Positions 26,901 to 38,563 of a stretch of DNA of 64,000 nucleotides are shown here, in pieces. This DNA comes from Clavelina lepadiformis (lineage: Eukaryota > Chordata > Ascidiacea > Aplousobranchia > Clavelinidae): assembly GCF_947623445.1 (NCBI RefSeq), contig NC_135242.1:22072001-22136000 (forward strand). Direction: 5' to 3'. The position numbers were made by a program, and so were the translations under genes. How positions within the stretch are numbered: position 1 is the stretch's first letter; every line of letters begins with the position of its first letter. The notes beneath the pieces were generated by a model. It saw nothing but the letters and a program-made list of their open reading frames with translations, had not been told where the DNA came from and searched no databases.

Positions 26901-29900
26901 TACCCTTGTTGCCCATAATTACACACAATGTTATTTGACTGGACTTTCGTTTTAATGGCTTTTGAAAGGACCATATTGTTCACTTGCTACACGCCTTTCA
27001 GCACCTTAATTCAATTATATCATGGACTTTGCTTAATGGTTTCTTTGTTTTTACAAGAATCAGCACTTATAAATATTTTCTAGCAGGCTGTTACTAAGAA
27101 TTTTTATTAACATACAAGCTTACTGTTGTTGCATAATTTCATTTGCAACATGAAATAAGTTTATGCAGCAGTTTCTCCAATAAACTTTCTGTAACTTAAT
27201 AAACAAATTGAGTTATAAAAATTTGACTGCAATTTATGAGTTTGTGGTCTTATGAGGCTGGCTCTGTTTTGGTTTTAGGTGTTTACCATTTATGGGCGTA
27301 ATTAAATTTACCTCATAACTTTTGTGCTTTATGCATTACTGCCTTATGTGTATAATATGTGTGTGTAACATACTACTTAATATATATGCTACTCTGAACA
27401 GGAATTCCATATCATTAGTTCGGACAGCGGTACTGTTATAGCCGGTGTCAACCACAAGAATGCAAAAACAACTTTATATACATCAGATGTGGAAGGGAAG
27501 AAGTTTGCCCTATCTCTTGCAAATGTTAGATATTTTGATCGAAAGACGGGTGATGACATGGTGTTCAGCGTTGACATTCATGAGGTGTGAGCTTCTTAAG
27601 ATTTTATTTACGTTATGCAGCAATGTATGCAAACAGTGCACAACTGAACATAGCAGTGAATATACTCAAATTCTCAGTTGTGGGTTTGTTGTACTAATAT
27701 ATGTAAGAAATCGCTAGTAATACAGCTGCAAGTTGACTAATTCTTTTCTTACTTTTAAAAGCAGAGTTTTTACTCTTATTAAAGACATACATATTCATAA
27801 CGTGCTAAAGTATGCAACGATTTCTTTCTCCCATAAAATTACCATATAGAACAAAATTTTGGGGTTGGTTATGCTGAAATATGTGGATAATGTGCTTAAG
27901 TATAGCCAATTCACTTCCATCATGATATTATAGTCACAAATTATTTCCAATTATCTGTCATCTTTTTATTTTCACACTTAAAGCAGGAAAATAACTTTTG
28001 TGTTGAGTCATTGTGTTCGATGTAGCTATAGTTCTTCTTAAAGAATGCTCTTATTTATGCTACTTAAAGCCCCTTATGCAACTGCTTCATGGCGATAAAT
28101 CTCGCACGTTTAATTTTGAGTCGAGGTTTCGATTGGCTTTTTAGCCTTTATCATTTGCTGTTCCAATTGTACGACGATCTAGTCGAATCACTAAACAGTT
28201 GCCTTACTATTTTACATCGCACAAAATATGTTGGTGACAAGGGTTCTTGTTGTTACTCTTGTGACAAAATGGTTCGTCTGACCTGTTGTTAATTAAAGAT
28301 GTGGACCATTTTGCCCCTGAAAGTAAGTCACATCTGGCATCAATGCAAAGTAGTTTTGATTTTTTCTTTTGATGTCATTTTTGCTCTTAAATGATTTCTC
28401 CATGATCATGAATAGATCATAAATAGTTACTAAATGCAGCATTGTTCCAATAACTTGTTCTAATTTGCTAAAACTGCTACTCATAGCTTTGAGTACCTTT
28501 GGCCATACATAATTTTCCATTTTTAGTAAAAAGCAATTTACTAAACAGAAAAAATGTTTGAAATGCTTTTTATATAATTATATACTATGCCTGGTGATTT
28601 CTCTACATTTGATTTGCTACGCTATACTATTAGAAGACAATGCTGCAAACCTACATATATATAATACTGTTGTTGTGTCGGGAATGACGCCATGATGGTT
28701 AAACTTTGCTGGATAAAAGGTTGTTTGATGTGGTTATCTGATCAATATGTATGGATGGTAAATATTTAATCCTGGAATGCTTTTCTCTCACGGTTTAAAA
28801 TGTCTAGACATTACCTATCCTGTTTATAGCAATGCCCTGTCTATTACTGCCAGCCCATTTGGCGGGGAATATGCTTTGGACATGACAGAATTTCTAGAGC
28901 AGACATTGATTTTCTCACAGCTTTGTGAAAATTTATATCATAAAAATTTGCTGAAGTGGTGTAGGAATTTTTTTGAAAGACGTGATTTGCCACCTGACAT
29001 CGCTGGTAAACCTTTCCTAATATTTAATGCTTTTTTTAAGCTGTTGCATTTTTTGAGGGCTACAGCTTTCTTTGTGATCAATTTTTTGAAATGTATATCA
29101 TTATGTTACCACACTTCATTTTATTCTTTTATATACGGACTTTTATAACTCTTTTTGTTTCTCATTAATGCTAATATGTTACTTATGCCAAATAACCTCC
29201 GAATTTTAGAGGACAACACATGTAATGGGAGTTTAACGGTTGAGTTTAGGACCACTGCTGTGTATTTTGCAATAATGGTTACTACAGACTGTAATGTAAT
29301 CTGACTCTTTTTTCTGGCAGTCTGCCTAGCATGATACTGTAACACAAAATGAAACAGAAGCTTAAAAGATTTTCATGATTGTATCCATTTTACATTACGA
29401 TTAAAAGTTGTTCTACTTCTTGACAGGTTAAGTCTGTATCTGGAACGTTCATCGCGAATACGATGACATCAAACTCGTTTAACGTGACCATGATTACATG
29501 GGACAATGGTAGAAGTTGGTCACACTTGAAATACGAAGCCTCAGATCAGCCTAGCAATTGTGTAAGGATTTATTGATGGAGTATCAGTAAAAAAGACCTT
29601 TACAAGTGCAGAATCACAAGAAAAATTTTTATCCGTTATTTTTCATGTTTAATGAAGTTGCTTGGATATATGCCATCACTGTAATTATTGGAGATGTAAA
29701 AAGTGAAGGTGCAGTGATAAAAATGTTGCTATTTTCAGGCTAACTGTCATCTCAATCTTCATTGTCTTATGACAAAGACCAGGTCTGGCTATTTCATACC
29801 TCTCATGCTGAGCAAGGACTCAATTCCTGGTTTAATTATTTCACATGGTTGGTAATTGTATTATTGTGTAACATAGCCTTGACTTCTTGTTCTGAAATGT

Positions 29901-32900
29901 TGTATTTTGATGACGATTACACATCTATTCTCTTCCATGCGTCATTTTTTTAGAACCAGCATTAATTTTAGTCCAACTCTGTTTAAAGTTGAAATTTTCA
30001 TTCGATATTTTAATTTGTTCGATGTCAATTTGGTTTCTTTCACATTCAATGACAAAAAAACTTAACATTGTTGTCATATCGCAGGCAGCATCGGGACAAC
30101 CCTGGCCAATCTTCCTACTCGTGTCAGTGTTTATGTGAGTGAAAATGCTGGTGTCACTTGGAAGAAGGTTTTGGAAAGGCGACATCTTTTTGCTTTTGGA
30201 GATCATGGAGCGATGCTGGTTGCTGTGGAGATGGTTTTCCTCAGACCGGTTCAGGATTTGTAGTAAGTTAATAAATGATGAAGTAATGATCGTAAAATAT
30301 CATTTTATCTCTGAATATGTTTATTTGTTAAAGTATGATTTTTTAAAGTTAATTTAAATTTTAATAACTATTAGTTTTGATTTGATTTAATTTGAAATTA
30401 ATTTAAAATAATTTCCTTGTATTTTGTTTAAAATTTATTTTGTTAACGTTTAAGTAACTGAATAAAACTAAGCAACAAGAAGTAAGTCATAGGAGCATAT
30501 GAAAAAATATTTATTATGTAATATATTATATAAGTACGGTATATAAGCAGGTGTGAGCTGAACACAAATTGTTCTCAATAAAAGTTTTGCTCTATTCATG
30601 GCAAGTTTTTCTGTGATGCAGCTTTAGCTCAGATGTGGGCATCAATTGGACAAAGCATCAATTTTCTAAAACACCAATAAACGTTGACGGGCTGCTCACA
30701 GAACCTGGTGAATACACTCACAAATTCACGTGAGTAAAATTGATGAAACAGTTTTAAAAAATGCAGAATATAGTTGTGTATAGTTGGGGTCGGCAGGTTT
30801 GTTTAACTGTTTTAGAGTTACTTTTAATGATTATATATTGTCATAAATTTAGTTTTTAAACTTGACTGCAAGGATAGGATAATAATAACGTTTACTGTAT
30901 TATTTGCTATCACTGTTTCCAACTGATTAATTATTATCTATAAGTCTTAATTGTAGTTGTTGATGTTTTATTTTTGTTAGGTTACTAAAACAATACTAGC
31001 CTATTGGGCTTTGTCTTGCAGTATCAGTTGATAAAAAGCAAAATTACATGACTGTAGGTTATTTGGACACAAACATTACACCGATCCATGGAAACTTTTC
31101 GCACTAGATTTCAAACCTTTGGTTCAGGGGAATTGCAACTACCCACATGACTATACAAACTGGACCATGCAAGTCCCAAGCTCGGTTGGTTGCCCCTGGG
31201 GCTTGTTTTTCTTTCTGACTCAGCATGATTCATTAATACTTCTCTTTACCAACTCGTAAGCACTGTACTTCTTGGGACAGTTAATTCATTTTGATTCCAT
31301 TTTTTCTGTTACGTAGAGTAATCAAGTTAGTCAATGTCATCTTGGCATGGTGCAAGTCTTTGAGAAAATTAAAACACCCAAATGTTTGATCGGGCCCGAA
31401 TACAAACGATATACATCCAAAGAGCCTTGCCATTGCACTGAACTGGACTACGAATGGTAGCGCTGTTGATTCTTTCAAGTTTTTAAAGCCTTTAACATGC
31501 TGAGTTTTTTAAAATTAGTTTTGATAAAATGTTTTCGTGAAATACATAAAAGTCAATCAACTTTTGCTCTTAACTGCTCTTTAAATGCAGTGACTATGGA
31601 TATGTTTTACAAATGACCGGGGATTGCGTGAACTCAAATCCTAAAATCGACGCTATAGGTGATGTTTATGAAGACGAAGATGACCTGATTTATGGCACAG
31701 CCGACGATGTCAGCCCCTGTGTGAATGGAATGAGAAATGTCAGCTCTGGGTAAGAATGATTCTGCGTTAACTTGTTGTTATTCCTGCATGCATACTATCA
31801 CTGAGAATTTAGCAGAATTTTTTTAGTCAATTGACCTTTGTTATTTGCTGTCGCCTAGCGGACACAGTTGCTAATTGTCAAATTAGCAGGTTAGTTGCAG
31901 GCAGAACTAATTTGTCCTGGTAAGAACTGGTGTGAAATTCGTTGTATTGGCAAATTGTGTCATGCTAGACTCCAAAATGTCCGGAGAAAATAAACTTCTC
32001 AAGCATTAAAGAAATTTCCTCAACTACAACGACCATTCACAGTTGCTTGACTACACACGGCTACTTTGTATTTATAGATGGCGCCGAATACCAGGTGATA
32101 ATTGCATTATTGATCTGTCTGACAAGTTGTTTAAACTGGTGCCGTGTAGTTCAACAACTGTATCGCCTGCGACACCAACTTCCAAAATTGAAATTCACCT
32201 CCTTAACAACACAAATGTTGTCAAAATGGGTCAACGTCTTGCATTTACAGCCATGGTTAGTATATGTTACTTTGGTTGCTGCCGTGTTTCCCATTTTGAT
32301 GTATCATAGTGTCTTGAAATAATATTTAAACCTGATGCAGTTAATACTCTTGGCATTTCTAGCTTTTGTGGTTCAACGATGTCCTTGTGAATTTTTTTTA
32401 ATATGCGGAATAACTAAATAAACGTCTTATTATGCTTGTTTTATTTTCCAAGCTGTCTGGCCTTTCCAAAGTGCAATGGTTAGTGAAACATGTCTCCCAA
32501 ATGAACACATCAGGTCCTGGATCTAGATTTGTGAAGCTTGTTGGCCCAAACAACACCATTTTGGTTCAACCAGCTCATCCAGGCACCTACCAAGTGCTAG
32601 CGTTTGACCCCAACGATTCATCAGTTGCCGATTTTATGTTTGTTTCGTTTTGGTGTAAGTTAACTCTTGCCCGTCAAAGATCCGTCGCGAGCTGTTTGAG
32701 CTTTTGTCTTTGAGTACATTGTTCTGTTTCTTCTGACACACTTTTTGACTTGGAAGGTTATTTGACAGATCCTTTAGAAGAAGTTGAAATCATTCATCCT
32801 CCTGTCGTTGAAGTTAAACGGCAATATAATGCTACAGCGATTGTATTAACGAAGTATGGCTTAAGATCACAAAAGTCATTTGTTGGCGATATTGATTATG

Positions 32901-35235
32901 TGTGGAAAATGGACAGTAAGGTACCGTTTATCAACGTATCAGTAATCTTACCAACTCTGGCTTCGGTGATAAACAAGACTTTCTTTTACAGAACTTTCTT
33001 CAGCTTCGATCAACAAACTTTATTGCACTTCAACACACCCAGGCAGGAAATTACCATATTGCAGTAACAACGACAAATGCAATTAGTTATGTTAAAGGAA
33101 GTGGAAATGTTGCAGTAAAAGGTACTTGGTAGAAAATATCATTGGATTGAATGGATTTTTTTTTGGGAGGGGGGGCAGTTTGTGTTATCATGGCTAAGTT
33201 GTAATGCTGTTTTATGCCTATTTATGTGATTAGCCCAGTAATAACTTCCAACTTACTAACCAACAACTTTGTAACAGATTATGTGGAGATTATAGTTTTG
33301 CCGCTTCTTCCGTCAAGACCAGTAACAGATTCCATGATAACACATGATTGGTTAAGAGACGTTCGGGAATTACTGATCGGAAAAATTTTTGACGTGAGAA
33401 TCAATTCATAAGTTAAAGACTTGTTACTCAGTGACAGGATGGCAAACTGACTGGACAACAGATCAAATTTTGTAGCAAAATGTGATCTAATGCACATCAT
33501 TTCATTATCTAGATTCCAGCGATGGCGTTAGTGCTGACATCCAGGTCTTTAATACATGAACACAACTTCCATGTTTACGTGGAACCAATATTGCCGCTTA
33601 AAGCCAAGCTCATTTTATCTCCGAAACAGAATGGAATACCGACAAGCAGTCAACTATTAGAGGTAAAAATGGCTATCAATGTATTCATTTCAGAATAGTT
33701 TGGATTGTTTAGGGCCTAAACAATGAAAATAAAAAGCCTAAACTTTAGGCTTTTATTTGTTTATTAGACAACATTTTGTGGAGGATCAGAAATGAATGCT
33801 GAAATAATATTAATATTCTAACTGATGATAAATCGCATACCTTGTACTTAAATTAAAATTTTAAAACAGGCCGCAACTAGTTTGCAGAAGTTAATTGCAG
33901 AGAAACCTTTCACTTTCACAGTGGACAGAAATTTAGTTATAACAGTTGGTGAACCTGTGGTTCGGAACGGTGAGTAAGATTTGTAGCAAATTTTTTCCTG
34001 TTCAGATTAAAACTTTATCTTTAGATTTGAGTTTCGTATAATTAAAATGAAACCTGGTCAAATGGCTCTGAATAATTTTAATCGAAAGATAACAGAAAAA
34101 TTTTCTTGAGATGATAGCAGTAGTTTACATGGCTAGCAGTGTATTGATTGTGAAATTTCATGCATAAAATTTCCTGATTATTCCAGATGAGGGCAAAGAA
34201 TTATATGTGGGTGGTGGAGTCAGTGCTGGTATCATCGTACTTATTGTACTCATTGTGCTGCTGGTTGTAGTTGGAGGAATTTTCATAGTCCGCCATTATG
34301 CAAAGTAAGTAGCTTTAAAGTTTTCTTGTTTTTATAAGTTTTCTAACGAGATGAGTTATTATACTTTGTCACTTTACTCCGCCACTGCAGTACTTTACTC
34401 GATTTCTGTGGTACTTGAGTACTAATTTGCCAGTACTCGGATGTGCTTGATTTTTTTTAAATACTTGAATTGGTACTTGTTTATCAATTTTTATAGTTAT
34501 TTTGTTATCGAATAATAATCTTTCTTAAATAGATTTGTCAGTCTATTTGCTTAAGCTACAGTACATTTTAACCGGTCATCTATCTGAAGTTTCTTTTAAT
34601 ACTGTTGCCCTTTTGATCATTATTTCGCCTACTCTGTTTAAGAATGAAGTATTTAAAAAATTATTCTGTAATCTTCATTTTTTAATAAATAATTCGAGTG
34701 CCTATGCTGAATGGATGCTGAGTACTTGGTCCCTGTCACCTGCCCTTGTGCTCGAGTGCTCAAATTCGTACCTGTATAATGTGTATATAGCTCTGTCGAT
34801 TGCATTCTCTAAAATGCAAATAAATACCTTTTCAGGAATGCGAGGTGGAAGGCATATTTCACCATGCGCAACACAGGAAACATATCACTGCGTTCTTCAC
34901 ATATAGTCAGACCGAGACCAAATGACTGTGCGCCAATCGTTGATGACGAAGAATTTATCGATGATGACCTCGATAATATGGAGACAATAAGTACGAGACG
35001 TTTTATAAAACTTATATGTGAAAACACATTCTTCAAGAGTTATATCAATTGAAATATTCAAACTACCAAAATGATTGTGCTATGCCTATAACAGTTGGTG
35101 AAGCACAAGCAGCACTTATTATTTTGTGACTAATGATTATGTAGGAATTAAGTGTGTACATTTGTCAAGTCAGTAAAGCGTTGTGTTTGGAAAACAGGTT
35201 CTCCCCAAGATGGCACCCTGCAATTTCGTGGGTGA
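20937..35235 (+). CDS. SORCS: SorCS-type VPS10-domain sorting receptor
   Basis: Type I membrane receptor that binds pro-neurotrophins or other ligands and sorts cargo between Golgi, surface and endosome. Exons: 20937-21100, 21653-21800, 22180-22250, 22709-22811, 22999-23160, 25303-25367, 25755-25846, 26206-26333, 26577-26663, 27402-27584, 29427-29561, 29739-29847, 30085-30262, 30622-30729, 31058-31184, 31317-31456, 31591-31749, 32078-32255, 32453-32654, 32757-32920, 32992-33121, 33278-33393, 33513-33662, 33870-33969, 34187-34304, 34836-34990, 35198-35235; 1,169 codons plus stop. Features: signal peptide (MNLLTRTIFILICVASCTP); propeptide with a furin-like SRRRR site; VPS10 beta-propeller with Asp-box repeats ('VSRDEGDTYRSF', 'VSQDLGETWTLL', 'VSENAGVTWKKV'); the Cys-rich 10CC module ('CDYGYV', 'GWRRIPGDNC'); a PKD-like region (exons 18-21); one transmembrane helix ('AGIIVLIVLIVLLVVVGGIF'); and a short acidic cytoplasmic tail. 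PKD after VPS10 points to SorCS rather than sortilin or SorLA. The start was chosen as the Met opening the signal peptide; another Met lies eight codons upstream. Confidence 0.92.
23161..25302 (+). other. SORCS: SORCS intron 5
   Basis: A 2.1-kb AT-rich intron. No nested gene, RNA gene or element ends were recognised; the flanking exons join in phase 0 across it. Confidence 0.6.
27585..29426 (+). other. SORCS: SORCS intron 10
   Basis: A 1.8-kb AT-rich intron with several spurious open frames on both strands (for example 28777-29148). None has a recognisable domain or a splice context that fits the gene. Confidence 0.55.
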
Positions 35236-36104
35236 CGGGAAGCAACAGTGAAGTATGTGCGACCTCAAAGCAAATTTCTTCATTGCCTTGTATTTGAGGA
35301 CACTTGGTGCTTCTTAATGCGGCATTGTATTTATTTCTGCAAGACCTGATCCATAGGAATGTTACAGATTGTATGAGTTTGTCTCAGGCTTTTTAAATTG
35401 AGATTTTATGTGATAATTGTATAATCAGCTGACATTTTGATGTCATGACCGCTGAGTAACCAGTTTTATAATCTCTCATGCCATTTTTTTACGAGTGATC
35501 ATTAATTCTTACAAACTTTTGTGTTGCGGGAAATTCTTTTTACCATTTTGTAGCAATTGATTTTCTTGATTCTAGATTTATATCTTGTGGGCATTTTTAC
35601 AATGTTTATTTTTGCTAGTGTTGCATTTAATAACGTTACGGTTGCTCTATTTTCGTAATAACAAAATGAATTTTATGGTATGACATATGCCCGGTACTGA
35701 TACTATTATGCTGGATTTGATTGTGCAGAATGAAGCAAAAGTTTTCTTTTAACGTCTTGCTGATAGTGATATGCAACAATGTACCCATACCGAGTGCTAT
35801 TTTTTATGCTTTGTAAATAGTGTATATGCTTTTTTGACAATCCCTTTTCAGCTAGACTGACTTAAAAAAGTATCTTTTGAAAAAAAAAGTGTATTCGCTA
35901 ATGATTTAACCACAGCAGGAAGATATCAGATCAGCAGAAGTTTTCCATGTCTGAGACAGCTAATATATACTTAAGTAACTTCCCTTGACAATCTCACATG
36001 TTGTCTTCAACAGCTTTGCACACCACATCACATTTAATGACGGCTAAAACAGATATAAAAGGTTCCCCACATTATTGCAACTTTAAAACCACACACAGTA
36101 GCAT
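35236..36104. other. Convergent intergenic region SORCS/AUP1
   Basis: Mostly SORCS 3' UTR by position. No canonical AATAAA was noticed on the plus strand here, so the SORCS poly(A) site is undetermined. No other gene seen. Confidence 0.45.
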
Positions 36105-36109
36105 TTATT
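36104..36109 (-). terminator. AUP1: AATAAA poly(A) signal overlapping the AUP1 stop codon
   Basis: The last codons read CTT CAA TAA, and the following A completes AATAAA across the stop. About 10 nt downstream there is a GU-rich run (TGTGTGTGG then TTTT), as expected of a downstream element. If used, the 3' UTR would be only about 15-25 nt. Confidence 0.45.
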
Positions 36110-38563
36110 GAAGTCCATGTTTTTTTAAGTAATTTTCGCGTGCCTTATTCAGAAAGGCTTCTTTCTTCTCTTGCAAGGTCATGTGACGCTCACCAGCATT
36201 CCGACTGAAACCAGCCCCCTTGGAAGGAGACGGCTGCTAAGAAAAGGGTGACATACTAGTTTTCTGATCAGTCCCGTGTATCATACCCATGGCTACAAAC
36301 TTTGAAAAAATGAAATACAAAGACACAAGTCTACAGGAACTTTACCTGTTTTGTAACAACTTGACTGGTTGATGGAGAAGATATGCTGGTCTCTGGAACA
36401 AATTTGACCACTCCCTCTAGGATGTTGGCAACTGTGACATCTACCGATTTTGTCTTCACTGTTAAGCGAAACAAACGAGAGATTAAGAGGAAGTGGTAAA
36501 ATGACTATGTACTATAGAATGCTGTTCACATACCAAGGTCACTAAGAATGATGGGTAGTGGCACGTGTGGAAGAATATCTTTCACTTGTTTTGCCATCAT
36601 CTTTGTCCTAGGATTTATTGCAGATTCTACACAAGATTGAGAACCACTGTGAGTTTGCTTGAAACATGGCGCATGGATGGTTCATGCACAGACGCTAACT
36701 GATTACCTTGTCGACTTTCCAAATGTTGCTGCGGGCGACGTGATTCAAACTTTTTCCGCTTTATTAACTCTTCAACATCAGAAGCATCATAATTTGAACA
36801 TGGGATACCAAGAGCTTGTGACATACTCTAAATAAAACGAACTGAGTAAGTTGCGCCTATCAAGGTGCTAAAAATGTCCAACAAAAAATAGCAAGTGTGA
36901 AATCTCTTACAAAACCTTAACTATGTCCAGTACTCATCAAAGGTACGCCACATAACAGAAAACAGAACTTTATTGTCTGCTGTCGTTTCATCAACCCATT
37001 CAGGTTAACCGGGTTAATGAAACGTCGGCAGATAATAAAGTTCTGATTCCCCAGTTGTGCCTTATATTTGATGATTATTATACATGATGACAACCATAGT
37101 ATTATTGTACCATTCGTTTACCTTTCTTACTCGATCTCTAAACAAATCAGCAGCTTCTTCAGATTCTTTACAAATAACTGGATGAACTTTGACCTCGTAA
37201 ACTGATAAAGGACAGAAATACGTCCACAGCAAGTCTTGCACCCAACTACTGCCCAATGTGCCCTGAAATCACAAAAAAATCTTCTTAACAGAGTAAGCAT
37301 TTTCAAGGACATAAAATTGAATAGTTTTTCCTGTTTCTGTAAGCAAAATATGAAATAACAAACAAACCCCTGATATCGGAAAGGGTCTTTTCAGCTTAAT
37401 TGTCATTGGTTGAATCTGCTTTTCATTATCAAACAGACCGCTTCTGTAAAATATACTAGCTATTTAAGTACTGACGCTTAAGTTAATGTTGCGAATACGA
37501 ATATATACGCATTACAACATAATTCAAAGGCAAAACATGAAAGTCTTCAGAGACCTGAATTTCAGTAATGCGGCGCCACATGTTGGATATGATTCCGGTT
37601 GCACAAGTAATGAAGTATTGCCAGTTTCTAGAAGTGACATTCGCTGTTCCGGATTCTCATGTAGATTTACTATTCGAAGCAACCATCTCAACACACTCGT
37701 GTGCTTCTCATTACAAGCCTACAACAAACAATTCCATTCAAACCTCATAATAAACACTTATTTTGTACAAACTTCTTCATTTTTTCAACATGCTAGGCTG
37801 CTGTATAATGTGTGAAGGGACTCCACCTGTTTAAAAGATTCAGAATGCAAACCAGTTGTTAAAATGTTAATGTTAGGGTAATTTTCTACTTTTGCGTGAT
37901 ATGACTTACATAACTGCAATTGCACAAAATGCTAAGGAAAACACCATCAATATTAGTCAATTTATTTGCAACCAGCATACAGTGTCTTTGGTGCAATTTC
38001 ATGTTAGGCTGTACATGCACAATTCCCAAAACAGCGAAATATAATCTTTCGAAAGCCCTGTAAAAGGAAATTATATAAAATATCTTTGGTATTTATGTAT
38101 GTTTACGGTTGATTCTTGAAAGGGTTTCATAACTTTTCAGGACCACATTTTATCATGATAAAAGATAATTAATCAGCTTAATTTGTATGTACGCTTAATT
38201 AATTTGGCAATAATTCAGTATTTTATTAAGTCTACAGCTCTGCATAAAACGTACCTTCGAATCATATTGTCGCGGAAACATAGCAAATTAAATAATATTT
38301 GCGCACACAAGAAGTTGATGGTTAAACAAATTCGAAATGCCGCCAAGATAACTCCAATCGGAAAATAGAGAAAGAGAATAAACGATGATATCGTCTGAGC
38401 TCCAGTAGTAATCCTTTATATAAAAAAACATGGTAATGAACTTACTCACACTGTAATATACCAAGAGGCTATTGAAATAGGTGGGTATCGAATACAAGCC
38501 ATAATGGAAAGTGTAGCACCTGTACAAACGTGACTCAACAAAGTGCTCGCTGTACTTTTTCAT
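36105..38563 (-). CDS. AUP1: AUP1, lipid-droplet/ERAD acyltransferase-fold protein with CUE domain
   Basis: Monotopic ER and lipid-droplet protein that recruits the E2 enzyme UBE2G2 for ER-associated degradation. Minus-strand exons: 38563-38520, 38413-38255, 38057-37910, 37718-37555, 37443-37368, 37262-37122, 36827-36707, 36626-36534, 36458-36346, 36236-36105; 396 codons plus stop, close to the vertebrate length of about 410. Recognisable blocks: hydrophobic hairpin (FILFLYFPIGVILAAFR); divergent LPLAT domain ('FAVLGIVHVQPN'); 'GSSWVQDLLWTYFCPLSVYEV' in its C-terminal part; CUE domain ('VKDILPHVPLPIILSDL', 'VDVTVANILEGVVKFVPE'); and a C-terminal amphipathic helix ('LQEKKEAFLNKARENYLKK') at the place of the G2-binding region. 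The usual acyltransferase HxxxxD catalytic motif is not apparent; here NKLTNIDG stands at its place, so catalysis is doubtful. Exon 37718-37555 is the most divergent part and its 5' limit is the least certain. Confidence 0.88.
36963..37045. repeat. 83-bp foldback (hairpin) element in AUP1 intron
   Basis: The arms CAGAACTTTATTGTCTGC... and ...GCAGATAATAAAGTTCTG are reverse complements over about 30 nt with a few mismatches, around a loop of about 20 nt. It resembles a minimal MITE or solo hairpin. No target-site duplication is obvious. Confidence 0.6.

Noticed and set aside
28777-29148. 123-codon open frame in SORCS intron 10
   Set aside because: SORCS exons on both sides join perfectly without it and its sequence matches no family.
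34380-34790. Repeated GAGTAC/AGTACTTG words in a SORCS intron, suggestive of a MITE
   Set aside because: No clear matching termini or target-site duplication could be defined.
37795-37845. Possible extra AUP1 exon after the acceptor at about 37837
   Set aside because: Its phase does not fit either neighbour and it hits a stop; direct joining of 37910 to 37718 keeps frame and approximate domain length.
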